A DNA stretch of 34,926 bases from Chloroflexota bacterium (GCA_005881885.1 VBDX01000138.1:1-34926); one strand, 5' to 3'; shown: positions 24,194 to 32,914, counted from the stretch's first letter. Notes: generated by a model not told the origin, from the letters alone. Translations and numbers: made by a program.

Positions 24194-24222
24194 TTGGGAA
24201 TGTGATCAGCCCGACGTTATCT
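24194..24222 (+). promoter_or_regulatory. Possible fakA promoter in the rpmB-fakA gap
   Basis: TTGGGA (24194-24199) and TTATCT (24217-24222) are separated by 17 bp, a moderate match to a housekeeping promoter, giving a start near 24229. This is a short sequence match in a 90-bp intergenic gap and is weak evidence alone. Confidence 0.35.
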
Positions 24223-24268
24223 CGATGTTACAGTCGCGCGCATCGTTACGCAATTCGACGGCGCGGCT

Positions 24269-25843
24269 TTGCTGCGTGCGCTCGAGGCGTCGACGGCACG
24301 CCTCGAGGCGCGCGTAGATGAGGTCAACGCCCTCAACGTCTATCCGGTCCCCGACGGCGACACCGGGACGAACATGCTTCACACGATGCGCTCCGCGCTC
24401 AAGCAAGCGCGGGCCGCGGAAGCCACGCTACCAGCCATCAGCGCCGCCGCTGCGCAGGGCGCGCTCATGGGCGCGCGCGGCAACAGCGGCGTGATCCTGT
24501 CGCAGGTCTTCCGTGGCGTGAAGGAGGCGTTCGCGAAAGCGGATCATGCCGGGGTCCGCGAGATGCGGCGCGCGGTCGAGCTCTCGCGACGGTACGCGCA
24601 CGAAGCGGTCAGCGCTCCTGCGCCGGGGACGATGCTGACTCTCACGGTCGCGATGGAGGATGCGGCGGCGCGCGAGGGAAGCGACGTCCTGGACATGCTC
24701 AAACACATCGTCCGGGAGTCCGGTCCCGCCGTCTCGCGAACCCAGCTGGAGAACCCGACCAACCGCGCCGCGGGTGTCGTCGATGCGGGCGCGCGTGGCC
24801 TGCAGCTCGTCCTCGAGGGCGTGCTTTCGGGTTTCACCGGCGAGCAGATCCCGCTGAGTCATATCGAGACCGTCGCGACCAAGACGCCTGCGACGTCGGC
24901 GGCACCCTCCTGGGAGGGCGGGTACGACGTGCAGTTCCTCGTCCAGCAGCCATCGCGGCCGATCGCGCAGATCCGAGACGAGATGATGAAGTTCGGCGCG
25001 GATTGCGTCCTGGTGGTCGGCGACGAGTCTTTGATGAAGGTCCACGTCCATACGCTGCAGCCCGACGAGATCGTTCGCATCGGGCTGACGGCCGGTCGGA
25101 TCGGAGACGTCGTCGTCGAGGATCTCGACGCGATGACCGCCGAGCACGAACGCGCGACGGGCATCGTCGTCGCGCCTTCCTCGCGCGGGCCGGCGGCGCT
25201 CGTCGGCGTCGTCGCCGTCGTTCCGGGAGACGGATTCGCAGCCGTGGCGCGCTCGCTGGGAGCGTCGCCGCTGCGTGGCGGGCCAACGATGAATCCATCG
25301 ACCGAAGAGCTCGTCGACGCGATCAACGCCGCGAACGCGCGGACGGTCGTCATCCTGCCAAACGACAAGAACGTGATCCTCGCCGCGCAACAGGCCGCGA
25401 AGATCGCGGGCGTTCGGGTGCGCGTCGTCCCGACGAAGAACGTCGCGCAAGGCATGGCCGCCCTCGTCGCCTTCGATCCGACGAAAGACCCGGACGAGGT
25501 CGCGCGAGACATGGCCCAGGTCGCCGAGCGCGCCCACGGCATCGAGGTCACCCGCGCGATCCGTGACGCGACGATCGACGGGGAGCGCGTGCGGCAAGGC
25601 GAGGCGATGGCGCTTCTCGATGGCCGAGTCGTGGCGCACGGAGAGGATGAGGTCGCGGTCCTCTGCGACGCGGCGCGCCGGCTGACCGACGCCGAGATCC
25701 TGACGCTCTACAGCGGTGCGGGCGTCGACGAGGAACGGGTGCAGCACGCTGTTCAGCGGCTCCGCGCGGCGTGTCCTCGCGTGTCCGTCGAAGTGGCGCA
25801 CGGGGGTCAGCCGCACTACGCGTTTATCGTCGCGGCGGAATAG
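24269..25843 (+). CDS. fakA: Fatty acid kinase FakA (DAK2-domain, YloV-like)
   Basis: FakA phosphorylates fatty acids held by FakB proteins, feeding PlsX/PlsY. The 524-residue protein has an N-terminal DAK2 kinase domain with NALNVYPVPDGDTGTNM (metal-binding Asp residues) and MGARGNSGVILSQVFRG. A middle domain begins YDVQFLVQ, and the C-terminal region has PNDKNVILAAQQAAKIAGVRVRVVPTKN, standard for YloV. TTG 24269 is the first canonical start, but IVTQFDGAALLRALE upstream (from ATC 24242) matches the family's usual N-terminus, so the real start may be a few codons earlier. A phospholipid role fits plsX and acpP downstream. No FakB is in the window. Confidence 0.9.
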   Translation: MLRALEASTARLEARVDEVNALNVYPVPDGDTGTNMLHTMRSALKQARAAEATLPAISAAAAQGALMGARGNSGVILSQVFRGVKEAFAKADHAGVREMRRAVELSRRYAHEAVSAPAPGTMLTLTVAMEDAAAREGSDVLDMLKHIVRESGPAVSRTQLENPTNRAAGVVDAGARGLQLVLEGVLSGFTGEQIPLSHIETVATKTPATSAAPSWEGGYDVQFLVQQPSRPIAQIRDEMMKFGADCVLVVGDESLMKVHVHTLQPDEIVRIGLTAGRIGDVVVEDLDAMTAEHERATGIVVAPSSRGPAALVGVVAVVPGDGFAAVARSLGASPLRGGPTMNPSTEELVDAINAANARTVVILPNDKNVILAAQQAAKIAGVRVRVVPTKNVAQGMAALVAFDPTKDPDEVARDMAQVAERAHGIEVTRAIRDATIDGERVRQGEAMALLDGRVVAHGEDEVAVLCDAARRLTDAEILTLYSGAGVDEERVQHAVQRLRAACPRVSVEVAHGGQPHYAFIVAAE

Positions 25844-25857
25844 TCCTTTCCGGTCTC

Positions 25858-25887
25858 TTGACAAGTTTAGCGAATTAGCTAAATACT
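25858..25887 (+). promoter_or_regulatory. Promoter and ArsR operator, predicted leaderless transcript
   Basis: A perfect TTGACA (25858-25863) and AATACT (25882-25887) are 18 bp apart. Between and overlapping them lies the inverted repeat TTTAGC (25866-25871) and GCTAAA (25878-25883), the layout of autoregulated ArsR promoters. Transcription would start about at the GTG at 25894, so the mRNA would be leaderless. Regulator binding is inferred. Confidence 0.65.
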
Positions 25888-25893
25888 GAGGGC

Positions 25894-26202
25894 GTGCGTA
25901 AAGCTGCCCGCGTCTTTCGCGCGCTGGCCGACCCCACGCGCCGGCAGATCCTGGAGGAGCTGAAGCGCGGAGAGCTTGCCGCGGGCGAGATCGGGGCGGG
26001 GTTCGCCATCTCAGCGCCATCGATCTCCCGTCATCTTGCGATCCTCAAAGCGGCTGAGCTGGTGAGCGAGCGCAGGGACGCGAATCGGATCCTGTATCGG
26101 CTCGAGCCGGACACGCTTATCGAGAGCCTCAATGGCTATCTCAGCGCGGTCTGTCCGACGCAGGTTCGGCAGCGTCGGCGGATCGCCTCACGCCGCGTAT
26201 GA
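25894..26202 (+). CDS. ArsR family transcriptional regulator (SdpR-like)
   Basis: This 102-residue winged-helix repressor begins KAARVFRALADPTRRQILEELKRGELAAGEI and contains the recognition helix ISAPSISRHLAILKAAELVSERR, close to the SdpR/YczG type rather than metal-sensing ArsR. No Cys metal site is seen in the DNA-binding region. GTG 25894 has no SD and lies at the predicted transcription start. Its stop overlaps the start of the SDR gene (ATGA), so both form an operon under the palindrome upstream. Confidence 0.9.
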   Translation: MRKAARVFRALADPTRRQILEELKRGELAAGEIGAGFAISAPSISRHLAILKAAELVSERRDANRILYRLEPDTLIESLNGYLSAVCPTQVRQRRRIASRRV

Positions 26203-27143
26203 AGATCGCGATCACCGGCGGAACGGGCTTCGTCGGCCGCCATCTCACGGTAGCGCTGCTGGGCGAGGGCCACGAAGCGATCATCGTCGCGCGCGGCATC
26301 GATCGGCGTGACCCTTCCATCCTGGGGAGCGGCGCGCGTTTCGTCGCAGCTTCCACGGACGACGCCGAGGCCCTACGCCGAGCGTTTTCCGGGTGCGACG
26401 CGGTCGCGCACTTCGCGGGCATCAACCGCGAGATCGGCGCCCAAACGTACGAGCGCGTGCACGTCCAGGGAACCCGCGCGGTCGTCGACGCGGCGAGAGC
26501 CGCCGGAGCTACCAAGATCGTCTACCTGAGCTTCCTGCGGGCCAGACCCGCATGCGGCTCGCCGTATCACGAGTCGAAGTGGGCCGCCGAGGAGCTCGTG
26601 CGCGGATCCGGGATCGATCACACAATCCTGAAGTCGGGGGTGATCTACGGCCGTGGCGACCATCTGCTCGACCATGTGAGCCGCGCCCTCTACACGTTTC
26701 CAGTCTTCCCACTCGTCGGACTGCGACCGACGCGGCTGCGACCGGTCTACGTCGGCGACGTCGTTCGGCTCGCGCGCTCGGCGCTCACGGATCCGAGGCT
26801 CTCACGGCGCACCGTCGCGGTGCTCGGGCCGGAGGAGCTCGCCGCCGGAGACGCGATCCGCCGCATCGCCGCCGCGGTCGGCCGCGAGGTGCCGGTCGTG
26901 CCCGCGCCGGTGTGGGTCCATCGGATCCTGGCCTGGATCTTCGAGCGCACGATGACCATCCCGCTGGTCGCCGCGGCGCAGGTGCGCATCCTCTCCGAGA
27001 CCGTGGTCGAGCCGCTGCCGTTCGCCGATGTGCCGCCTGCCGACCTCGCCCCGGCTACGATGTTCTCTGTCGAGCGCATCCGCGCGGAGCTTCCGCCGGC
27101 CGGTCCGTTCGGCCTCCGCGACCTGCGCGTTTTCGCGCGCTGA
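26199..27143 (+). CDS. NAD(P)-dependent epimerase/SDR, NDUFA9-like atypical type
   Basis: This 314-residue extended-SDR protein has the nucleotide-binding GGTGFVG at residues 7-13. HFAGINREIGAQTYERVHVQGT, a YHESKWAAEE active-site YxxxK (Tyr, Lys) and KSGVIYGRGDH follow; the C-terminal half resembles complex I NDUFA9-type SDRs. The substrate is unknown. It is coupled to the ArsR gene by an ATGA overlap, so its expression is probably controlled by that repressor. Confidence 0.85.
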   Translation: MKIAITGGTGFVGRHLTVALLGEGHEAIIVARGIDRRDPSILGSGARFVAASTDDAEALRRAFSGCDAVAHFAGINREIGAQTYERVHVQGTRAVVDAARAAGATKIVYLSFLRARPACGSPYHESKWAAEELVRGSGIDHTILKSGVIYGRGDHLLDHVSRALYTFPVFPLVGLRPTRLRPVYVGDVVRLARSALTDPRLSRRTVAVLGPEELAAGDAIRRIAAAVGREVPVVPAPVWVHRILAWIFERTMTIPLVAAAQVRILSETVVEPLPFADVPPADLAPATMFSVERIRAELPPAGPFGLRDLRVFAR

Positions 27144-27169
27144 CGCCTGCGGAGCACCATGTCCCCATC

Positions 27170-29314
27170 GTGACATCGACCGCCCCCCGCGTACGCGCCG
27201 CCAGCGAGCCGCCCGCGACCTCGCTGGATCTCCCCGTCACGCGCATCCCGGGCATCGGCAGCGAGTCGGCCAAGCTGCTCGAGCGCATGAAGATCCAGAC
27301 GATCGGCGATCTGCTCTGGCACCTCCCGACGCGGTTCGATGACTTCTCCAAGTTCGTCCCGCTGCGGCGTCTTGTCCCGAACGCGACTCAGACCGCGGTC
27401 GCCGTGCTCGGTCATATCTCGCAGCGGAGGACCGCGACCGGAAAGCTCATGACCGAGGCGGAGCTCCACGAGGAGGACGGAACTCCGACCCAGGTACGCG
27501 CGACGTGGTTCGGCCGGGCCTTCGTGAAGGAGACGCATCCGGAAGGCGAACGCGTCCGTATCTCCGGAAAGGTCCGCTTCTTCGGCCGCACGCTCCAGTT
27601 CAGCCAGCCGACGCTCGAGCGAGCCGACGCGGAGGCGGTGCATACCGGCCGCCTCGTGCCGATCTATCCGCTGACCGAAGGCATCAAGCCAGGGCAGATG
27701 CGCCGCTGGCTGCACACGGCGATCGAGGGCGGACCGCGACGGACCGGAGTCGTCGGCGAGGTACCCGATCCGCTGCCTGCGGCGATCCGCGAGCGCCACG
27801 CGCTCCCCGATATCGCGTCCGCCTTGCGACAGGTGCATTTCCCGGACGACGAGCGCCGCCTGCTGTCGGCGCGCCGGCGGCTGGCCTTCGACGAGCTTCT
27901 CGTTCTGCAGCTCGCACTGGCACAACGCCGTGCGCGCTGGACCGCGCAGGCGTCAGCGGTACCACTAGATGTGCCCGACGCTGAGCTCGCCGAATGGGTC
28001 GCGGGGCTGCCCTTCACGTTGACCGGCGCGCAGCAGCGGTCGCTTCGAGAGATCCGCAAGGATCTCGCCCGGCGCGTGCCGATGTCGCGCCTGCTCGAGG
28101 GAGACGTGGGGTCGGGCAAGACGGTGGTCGCGGCGCTCGCCGCGCGCATCGCGACGGCCTCCGGAGCGCAGACCGCGCTCATGGCGCCGACCGAGCTTCT
28201 CGCCGAGCAGCACGCCCGCTCGCTCGGGGCGCTATTCCGAAATGGCGGACCCACCCACGCGCTCCTCACCTCGAGTGTGACCGGTGACGCGCGCCGGGCG
28301 ATCCTGGCCGGGCTCGCCGAGGGCTCGCTCGACGTCGTTGTCGGGACGCATGCGCTCATCGAAGAACACGTCGCGTTCAAGCGCCTCGCGCTCGCCGTCG
28401 TCGACGAGCAGCACCGTTTCGGGGTGAGACAGCGTGCGACGTTCCGCGAAAAGGGCAGCGGGACCGATCCGCACCTCCTGCTCACGACCGCGACGCCGAT
28501 CCCACAGACCCTGAGCCAGACGATCTATCGCGACCTCGACATTTCGGTGATCGACGAGCTGCCCGTGGGCCGCAAGACGATCACGACCCACCTCCGTACC
28601 CGGGATCAGCTGCCGAAGGTGTGGGAGGGCATCCGCCTGGCGGTCGAACGTGGACAGCAAGCGTTCGTGGTGACCCCGCGGATCGACCCCCCGGAAGACG
28701 GCGAGGACGATGTCCCGAGCGCGATCGCGATGGAGAAGGACCTCCGCCAGGGGGAGCTCCGCGGCCTGCGCCTCGCGCTCATGCACGGCCGAATGGCGGC
28801 GAAGGAGCGTGACGCGATCATGCGCCGGTTCGCCGATCGCCAAGTCGACGTGCTCGTTGCGACCACCGTCGTCGAGGTCGGGATCGACATTCCAAACGCG
28901 ACGGTGATGGTGATCCTCGGCGCCGAACGCTTCGGTCTGGCGCAGCTGCATCAGCTCCGCGGTCGCGTCGGTCGCGGGACCGAACGCGCGTACTGCGTGC
29001 TCGTGTCGGAGGCGGCCGACTCCGAGCGCCTCGCGGCGATGGTGGAATGGAAGGACGGACGCCCCCTGAACGGCTTCGAGCTCGCCTTGCGCGACCTCGA
29101 GATCCGCGGGGCCGGCGAGTTCCTCGGCGAGCGGCAACACGGCGTCCCGGAGCTTCGTATCGTGGATCTCGCCGACGTGGACCCGAGACTCATCAGCGAG
29201 ACCGCCGAGGAGGCCGACCGGATCCTGATCGGCGACGCCACGCTCGAGCGGCCAGAGCACGGGGCGCTTGCGGACGCGGTCGACCAGCTCTGGCGCCGTT
29301 ACGCGCTGGCCTGA
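27170..29314 (+). CDS. recG: ATP-dependent DNA helicase RecG
   Basis: RecG remodels stalled forks and Holliday junctions. The 714-residue protein opens with a wedge/OB region (RIPGIGSESAKLLERMKIQTIGDLLWHLPTR). Helicase motifs are GDVGSGKTVV near residue 310, VVDEQHRFGVRQR, TATPIPQTL and TTVVEVGIDIPNATVMVI, followed by QLHQLRGRVGRG. The C-terminus has RGAGEFLGERQHGVPELRI, as in RecG. GTG 27170 has no nearby SD (GGAG is 15 nt away), so the start is uncertain by some codons. Its TGA shares a base with the rsmD ATG (TGATG). Confidence 0.96.
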   Translation: MTSTAPRVRAASEPPATSLDLPVTRIPGIGSESAKLLERMKIQTIGDLLWHLPTRFDDFSKFVPLRRLVPNATQTAVAVLGHISQRRTATGKLMTEAELHEEDGTPTQVRATWFGRAFVKETHPEGERVRISGKVRFFGRTLQFSQPTLERADAEAVHTGRLVPIYPLTEGIKPGQMRRWLHTAIEGGPRRTGVVGEVPDPLPAAIRERHALPDIASALRQVHFPDDERRLLSARRRLAFDELLVLQLALAQRRARWTAQASAVPLDVPDAELAEWVAGLPFTLTGAQQRSLREIRKDLARRVPMSRLLEGDVGSGKTVVAALAARIATASGAQTALMAPTELLAEQHARSLGALFRNGGPTHALLTSSVTGDARRAILAGLAEGSLDVVVGTHALIEEHVAFKRLALAVVDEQHRFGVRQRATFREKGSGTDPHLLLTTATPIPQTLSQTIYRDLDISVIDELPVGRKTITTHLRTRDQLPKVWEGIRLAVERGQQAFVVTPRIDPPEDGEDDVPSAIAMEKDLRQGELRGLRLALMHGRMAAKERDAIMRRFADRQVDVLVATTVVEVGIDIPNATVMVILGAERFGLAQLHQLRGRVGRGTERAYCVLVSEAADSERLAAMVEWKDGRPLNGFELALRDLEIRGAGEFLGERQHGVPELRIVDLADVDPRLISETAEEADRILIGDATLERPEHGALADAVDQLWRRYALA

Positions 29315-29877
29315 TGCGGGTCATCGCGGGAGAAGCGAAAGGGAGAAGGCTCGTCGCACCGCGTGGCGGTGGCACCCGTGCCGCGACCGACCGGATCCGC
29401 GAGACGCTCTTCGCGATCCTCGAGCCAGAGCTCTATGACGCGCAGGTGCTCGACTTGTTCGCAGGCGCCGGCACCTTCGGCATCGAAGCAATCTCCCGCG
29501 GCGCGAGCTCGGCTACGTTCGTGGAGAGGGATGCCGAGGCGCTCAAGGCGCTCCGCCGCAACCTCGAAACCACCCGCTTCGTGGAGCGCGGGCGCGTCAT
29601 CCCGGCGCACGTCATCGCATTCCTCGATTCGCGGCCGGCGGGACCGTTCGGCGTGGTGTTCGTGGATCCGCCGTTCGTAGACGTCGCGACCGCCGAGGCG
29701 ACGCTTGGGCATGATGCGCTGCGCGCGGCACTCGCGCCCGACGCTGTTGTGGTAGCGCGCTCGCTGCGCAAGCACGCACCGGCGCCGCCGGCGAGTGCAC
29801 GCGTGATACGCGCGAAGAACATCGGCGAGGAAACGCTGTTATTCCTAAGGTACTCTCACTCGGCTGCGGGAGGGTGA
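29314..29877 (+). CDS. rsmD: 16S rRNA (guanine966-N2)-methyltransferase
   Basis: RsmD methylates G966 of 16S rRNA. It is 187 aa. The MRVIAGEAKGRRLVAPRG start, ATDRIRETLFAIL, SAM-binding LDLFAGAGTFGIEAISRGA and catalytic VDPPF are all conserved. The start is set by the TGATG junction with recG. It ends one base before the next gene's GTG. Confidence 0.95.
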   Translation: MRVIAGEAKGRRLVAPRGGGTRAATDRIRETLFAILEPELYDAQVLDLFAGAGTFGIEAISRGASSATFVERDAEALKALRRNLETTRFVERGRVIPAHVIAFLDSRPAGPFGVVFVDPPFVDVATAEATLGHDALRAALAPDAVVVARSLRKHAPAPPASARVIRAKNIGEETLLFLRYSHSAAGG

Positions 29878-29878
29878 C

Positions 29879-30376
29879 GTGGACATACAGTTCCTGGTCG
29901 AACGGCTCGAGGCGCTCGTGGTCAATGCGCGCAAGGTCCCTATGACAAGCCAGGTCATCCTCGAGCAAGCCGCCGTCCTCGACCTGATCGATCAGCTACG
30001 CGTCGCGATCCCGGAAGAGGTGAAGCAGGCCCGCCGCATCAATCAGGAGAGCGACCGCGTGATCTCGAAGGCCCGCGAGGAGTCGGAGGGGATCATCGGC
30101 GCGGCGCAGGAGCAGGCAGCGCTCTTGCTACAGGACCAGTCGATCCTCCGCGAAGCGGAGTCGCGCGCGCAAGACCTCCTGGACAAGACCCAGACGAAGG
30201 CCGAGGAGACGATGCATGGGGCCGATCAGTACGCGGCCGATGTCCTCGTGCGGCTCGAAAGCGATCTGGTGAAGACACTCTCGGTCATCAAGAAGAGCCT
30301 CGAGGTACTGGAAGAGAGACGAGCCCAGCCCACGGAGGGCGAGACACGTGAAGGTGAACGTCGCGCCGTTACTTAA
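29879..30376 (+). CDS. Coiled-coil protein, syntenic with SepIVA/DivIVA-like proteins
   Basis: This 165-residue hydrophilic protein is mostly helical. A short N-terminal region (MDIQFLVERLEALVVNARK) precedes long heptad-rich segments: EEVKQARRINQESDRVISKAREESEGIIGAAQEQA and ILREAESRAQDLLDKTQTKAEETM. It has no TM segment. Actinobacteria have a DivIVA-like protein (SepIVA in mycobacteria) upstream of yceD, rnc and smc. This gene's position between rsmD and yceD suggests a related division or envelope role, but similarity is only in coiled-coil character. GTG 29879 follows GGGAGG by a few bases. Confidence 0.75.
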   Translation: MDIQFLVERLEALVVNARKVPMTSQVILEQAAVLDLIDQLRVAIPEEVKQARRINQESDRVISKAREESEGIIGAAQEQAALLLQDQSILREAESRAQDLLDKTQTKAEETMHGADQYAADVLVRLESDLVKTLSVIKKSLEVLEERRAQPTEGETREGERRAVT

Positions 30377-30890
30377 GCAGCCGATCGGCGCGCAAACGGA
30401 TTACGAAGTGGTCGAGTCGCCCATCGACCCGCGCGGCGAGAACGCCGGGTTGATCGAGGCCGGCGTCTCGAGCATCGACGCGGACATCGTCGCGACGCAC
30501 ACCAACCCGGGGGCATATCTCGAAGGCGACGCGCGCGCGAGCGTGTCTCTGCAATGCAGCCGTTGCCTCAAGCCCATCGAGGCGCCCGTGAACGCCCACT
30601 TCGCGGAGCAGTACTACGCCACGATCGACGTCGTCAGCGGCGACCCGAAGGATCAAGCGCCCCGTGACGCGAAGACGATCGGCAGCGACTTTTGGGTCGA
30701 CCTCACCCCGCTTCTGCGGGAGGAGCTCATCCTCGTGACCCCGCTCGCCCCGCTCTGCCGCCCCGATTGCAAGGGGCTCTGCGAGGTCTGCGGGCGCGAC
30801 CTGAATACCGACCCTCACGAGCACGACACCGGAGCCGACGAGCGCTGGACCAAGCTGCAGGAGCTCAAGAAGTTCCGCGCCGACAGATAG
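30348..30890 (+). CDS. yceD: DUF177/YceD family protein
   Basis: YceD proteins are linked with rpmF expression and 23S rRNA/ribosome processing. The 180-residue protein has the conserved CSRCLKPIEAPV in the middle and CRPDCKGLCEVCGRDLN near the C-terminus (four Cys, probably metal-binding). GTG 30348 overlaps the end of the coiled-coil gene by 29 bp; GGAGGG at 30334-30339 is a well-placed SD. It immediately precedes rpmF, the standard order. Confidence 0.93.
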   Translation: MKVNVAPLLKQPIGAQTDYEVVESPIDPRGENAGLIEAGVSSIDADIVATHTNPGAYLEGDARASVSLQCSRCLKPIEAPVNAHFAEQYYATIDVVSGDPKDQAPRDAKTIGSDFWVDLTPLLREELILVTPLAPLCRPDCKGLCEVCGRDLNTDPHEHDTGADERWTKLQELKKFRADR

Positions 30891-30921
30891 AATCGTTCCA
30901 ACCCCCGTCGAGGAGATCGCT

Positions 30922-31119
30922 TTGGCAGCTCATCCCAAGAAACGTATACCGCGCGCGGCGCAGGGCGAACGCCGCAGTCATCTTGCGCTGCGCGCCATGA
31001 CGCTCGTGCCGTGCCCGCAGTGCAAGAGCCCCAAGCCGCCGCACCAGGCGTGTCCGCACTGCGGCACGTTCCGCGGCCGACAGGTCATACCGATCAAGGC
31101 CAAGCGGGCGACCGCATAA
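30922..31119 (+). CDS. rpmF: 50S ribosomal protein L32
   Basis: This 65-residue large-subunit protein begins AAHPKKRIPRAAQGERRSHLAL and carries the zinc ribbon CPQCKSPKPPHQACPHCGTFRGRQV. The start is TTG 30922, six bases after SD GAGGAG (30910-30915). A normal ATG is absent. It has the expected yceD-rpmF-plsX order. Confidence 0.94.
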   Translation: MAAHPKKRIPRAAQGERRSHLALRAMTLVPCPQCKSPKPPHQACPHCGTFRGRQVIPIKAKRATA

Positions 31120-31132
31120 CCTCGCGGTCGCC

Positions 31133-32131
31133 ATGAAGATCGCCGTCGACGCCATGGGCGGCGACTACGCCCCGGACGAGATCGTCCGGGGCGCGCTCTT
31201 GTATCGGGCGAGCGGCGGCGAGGCGGATCTCGTCCTGGTCGGCCGCGAGCAGGAGCTGCGACGGATCATCGCCTCCTCAGTGCCGCCGGGCATCACCATT
31301 CGGAACGCGACGGATGTCGTGGCGATGGACGAGCACCCCTCGAGTGCCCTCCGCCGACGAGGCGACACGTCGATCGGGGTCGCGACCGAAATGGTGAAGC
31401 ACGGCGAGGCGGACGCGGTGGCGTCCGCGGGCAACACCGGGGCCACGATGGCCGCGGCGCTCCTTGTGCTTGGCCGGATACGCGGGATCGACCGCCCGGC
31501 CCTCTGCGGGCTCTTCCCGACCTCGCAGGGGAAGCCGGCGTGCCTCCTCGATGCCGGCGCGACGATGGACGCGACCGAGCACAACATCCTCCAGTTCGCG
31601 CGAATGGCCTCGCGCTTCATGGAACGGCTGCACGGTGTCGAGCGCCCGAGCGTCGGCCTCATCAACGTTGGCGAAGAGCCCGAGAAGGGTGGTCGGATGC
31701 AGCTGGCTGCGCACGCGCTGCTCGCCGGCGCCGAGGATCTGAACTTCTTCGGGAACATCGAGGGCAAGGATCTGCTGAAGGGCGTCACCGACATCTGCGT
31801 AACCGACGGCTTCACCGGCAACGTGCTCGCGAAGGGGATGGAGGGCGTCATCGACGTCTTCGTCGATGGGATCCGCAACGACATCTTCGGCGGAGCCTGG
31901 GGCAAGATCGGGGCGCTTGTCGCGTTCCCGGGGCTTCGCAAGTTCCGGAGCCGCATGGACTACGACCCCTACGCCTCGGCGCCGCTTTTGGGCGTCGCGG
32001 GCGTGTCCGTGGTGACTCACGGGCGCGCGCGGGCGAACATGATGCGCCGGGCGATCGAGGTCGCCGAGCGTGCCGTCGCGACCCGTCTCATCGAAGCCAT
32101 CGGCCATGGCGCCTCGACGACCGCCGCGTGA
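31133..32131 (+). CDS. plsX: Phosphate acyltransferase PlsX
   Basis: PlsX makes acyl-phosphate from acyl-ACP for phosphatidic acid synthesis. The 332-residue protein starts MKIAVDAMGGDYAPDEIV and has ASAGNTGATMAAAL, FGNIEGKDLLKGVTDICVTDGFTGNV and DYDPYASAPLLGV, all typical. The stop overlaps nusB (GTGA). FakA, upstream in this window, makes the same acyl-phosphate from free fatty acids. Confidence 0.97.
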   Translation: MKIAVDAMGGDYAPDEIVRGALLYRASGGEADLVLVGREQELRRIIASSVPPGITIRNATDVVAMDEHPSSALRRRGDTSIGVATEMVKHGEADAVASAGNTGATMAAALLVLGRIRGIDRPALCGLFPTSQGKPACLLDAGATMDATEHNILQFARMASRFMERLHGVERPSVGLINVGEEPEKGGRMQLAAHALLAGAEDLNFFGNIEGKDLLKGVTDICVTDGFTGNVLAKGMEGVIDVFVDGIRNDIFGGAWGKIGALVAFPGLRKFRSRMDYDPYASAPLLGVAGVSVVTHGRARANMMRRAIEVAERAVATRLIEAIGHGASTTAA

Positions 32132-32562
32132 GCACGAGACCGCCGCGCGGTGGCCGTCATCCTGCCAGGCGGCTTGCTCTTCAGACGCTTTTCGAGATCG
32201 ACTTCAATCGCGCCGATCCGCGCGAGACCCACGATCGCGGCGCGTTCCGTGCGGGACTCACCGAGGAGGCCGCGGGCTTTGCGTGGGAGCTCGTCCAGGG
32301 AGTTCTTGACCATCGCAAGGAGCTCGACGCCGAGATCGCCACGCTCGCACCGGAGTTCCCGATCGACCAGATGGCGCGGATCGACCGCAACGTGCTCCGG
32401 ATCGCGCTCTACGAGCTCCGCGTCTCCGGCGACGCGCCCGCGGGTGTGGTCATCGACGAGGCCGTCGAGCTCGCGAAGATGTTCGGCTCCGAAGCGTCGC
32501 CGAAGTTCGTGAACGGCGTGCTCGCGACGGCGATCGGTGGCCGCGAGCAACCTTCCGCCTAG
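32128..32562 (+). CDS. nusB: Transcription antitermination protein NusB
   Basis: NusB with NusE promotes antitermination of rRNA transcription. The 144-residue protein has RHPARRLALQTLFEIDFN, the IDQMARIDRNVLRIALYEL helix and ...EAVELAKMFGSEASPKFVNGVLATAI at the C-terminus, as expected. GTG 32128 overlaps the plsX stop. NusB between plsX and acpP is not the common Bacillus order. Confidence 0.95.
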   Translation: MSTRPPRGGRHPARRLALQTLFEIDFNRADPRETHDRGAFRAGLTEEAAGFAWELVQGVLDHRKELDAEIATLAPEFPIDQMARIDRNVLRIALYELRVSGDAPAGVVIDEAVELAKMFGSEASPKFVNGVLATAIGGREQPSA

Positions 32563-32585
32563 CGCCGCGGCGAACCCGTCGTTAC

Positions 32586-32834
32586 CTACCGGCAACGAGG
32601 CCCCAGAGATCCCTCTCGCATTTCGACCGGCAGAGCTTCCGGAAGAGCCCCTACGCCGACAACGAGGAGCCACGTCGGCAGCTTCTCGATGGTGTCGAGG
32701 CCCGTCTGATGCGCTCTGACGAACGCCTCCTGGGCCGCGTCTTCGGCCTCCACCGGGTCGCGGCCGATCGCGAGGGGTGCCCTCAGTAGGTGCGGGTACT
32801 CGCGTTCGTAGACCTCGCGCCAGCGGTCGATCAT
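32586..32834 (-). pseudogene. Probable remnant of a sigma-70 family (ECF-like) factor, region 2 only
   Basis: The 82-residue reading frame contains WREVYEREYPHLLRA...AEDAAQEAFVRAHQTG...KLPTWLL. This matches sigma-70 region 2 (YeryY..L.R...D..AED..QEaFVRA...). The matching part ends near residue 58; region 4 and the rest are missing, and the frame then turns into unrelated sequence up to its stop. It may be a decayed horizontal remnant or a short expressed protein. It lies antisense in the nusB-acpP gap. No partner anti-sigma factor is seen. Confidence 0.5.
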
Positions 32835-32884
32835 CGGGCCTCACCATAAAGAGGCGTGCCGGCCCTCCTTTCTTTAGCCCCCGA

Positions 32885-32914
32885 TTGACAGGCCAGATGG
32901 CTCGCCGTGACACT
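32885..32914 (+). promoter_or_regulatory. Candidate acpP promoter
   Basis: TTGACA (32885-32890) is followed after 18 bp by GACACT (32909-32914), a weak -10. It would start transcription about 60 nt before acpP. With a sigma remnant upstream and a terminator after acpP, acpP may be its own unit. Based on hexamers only. Confidence 0.4.
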
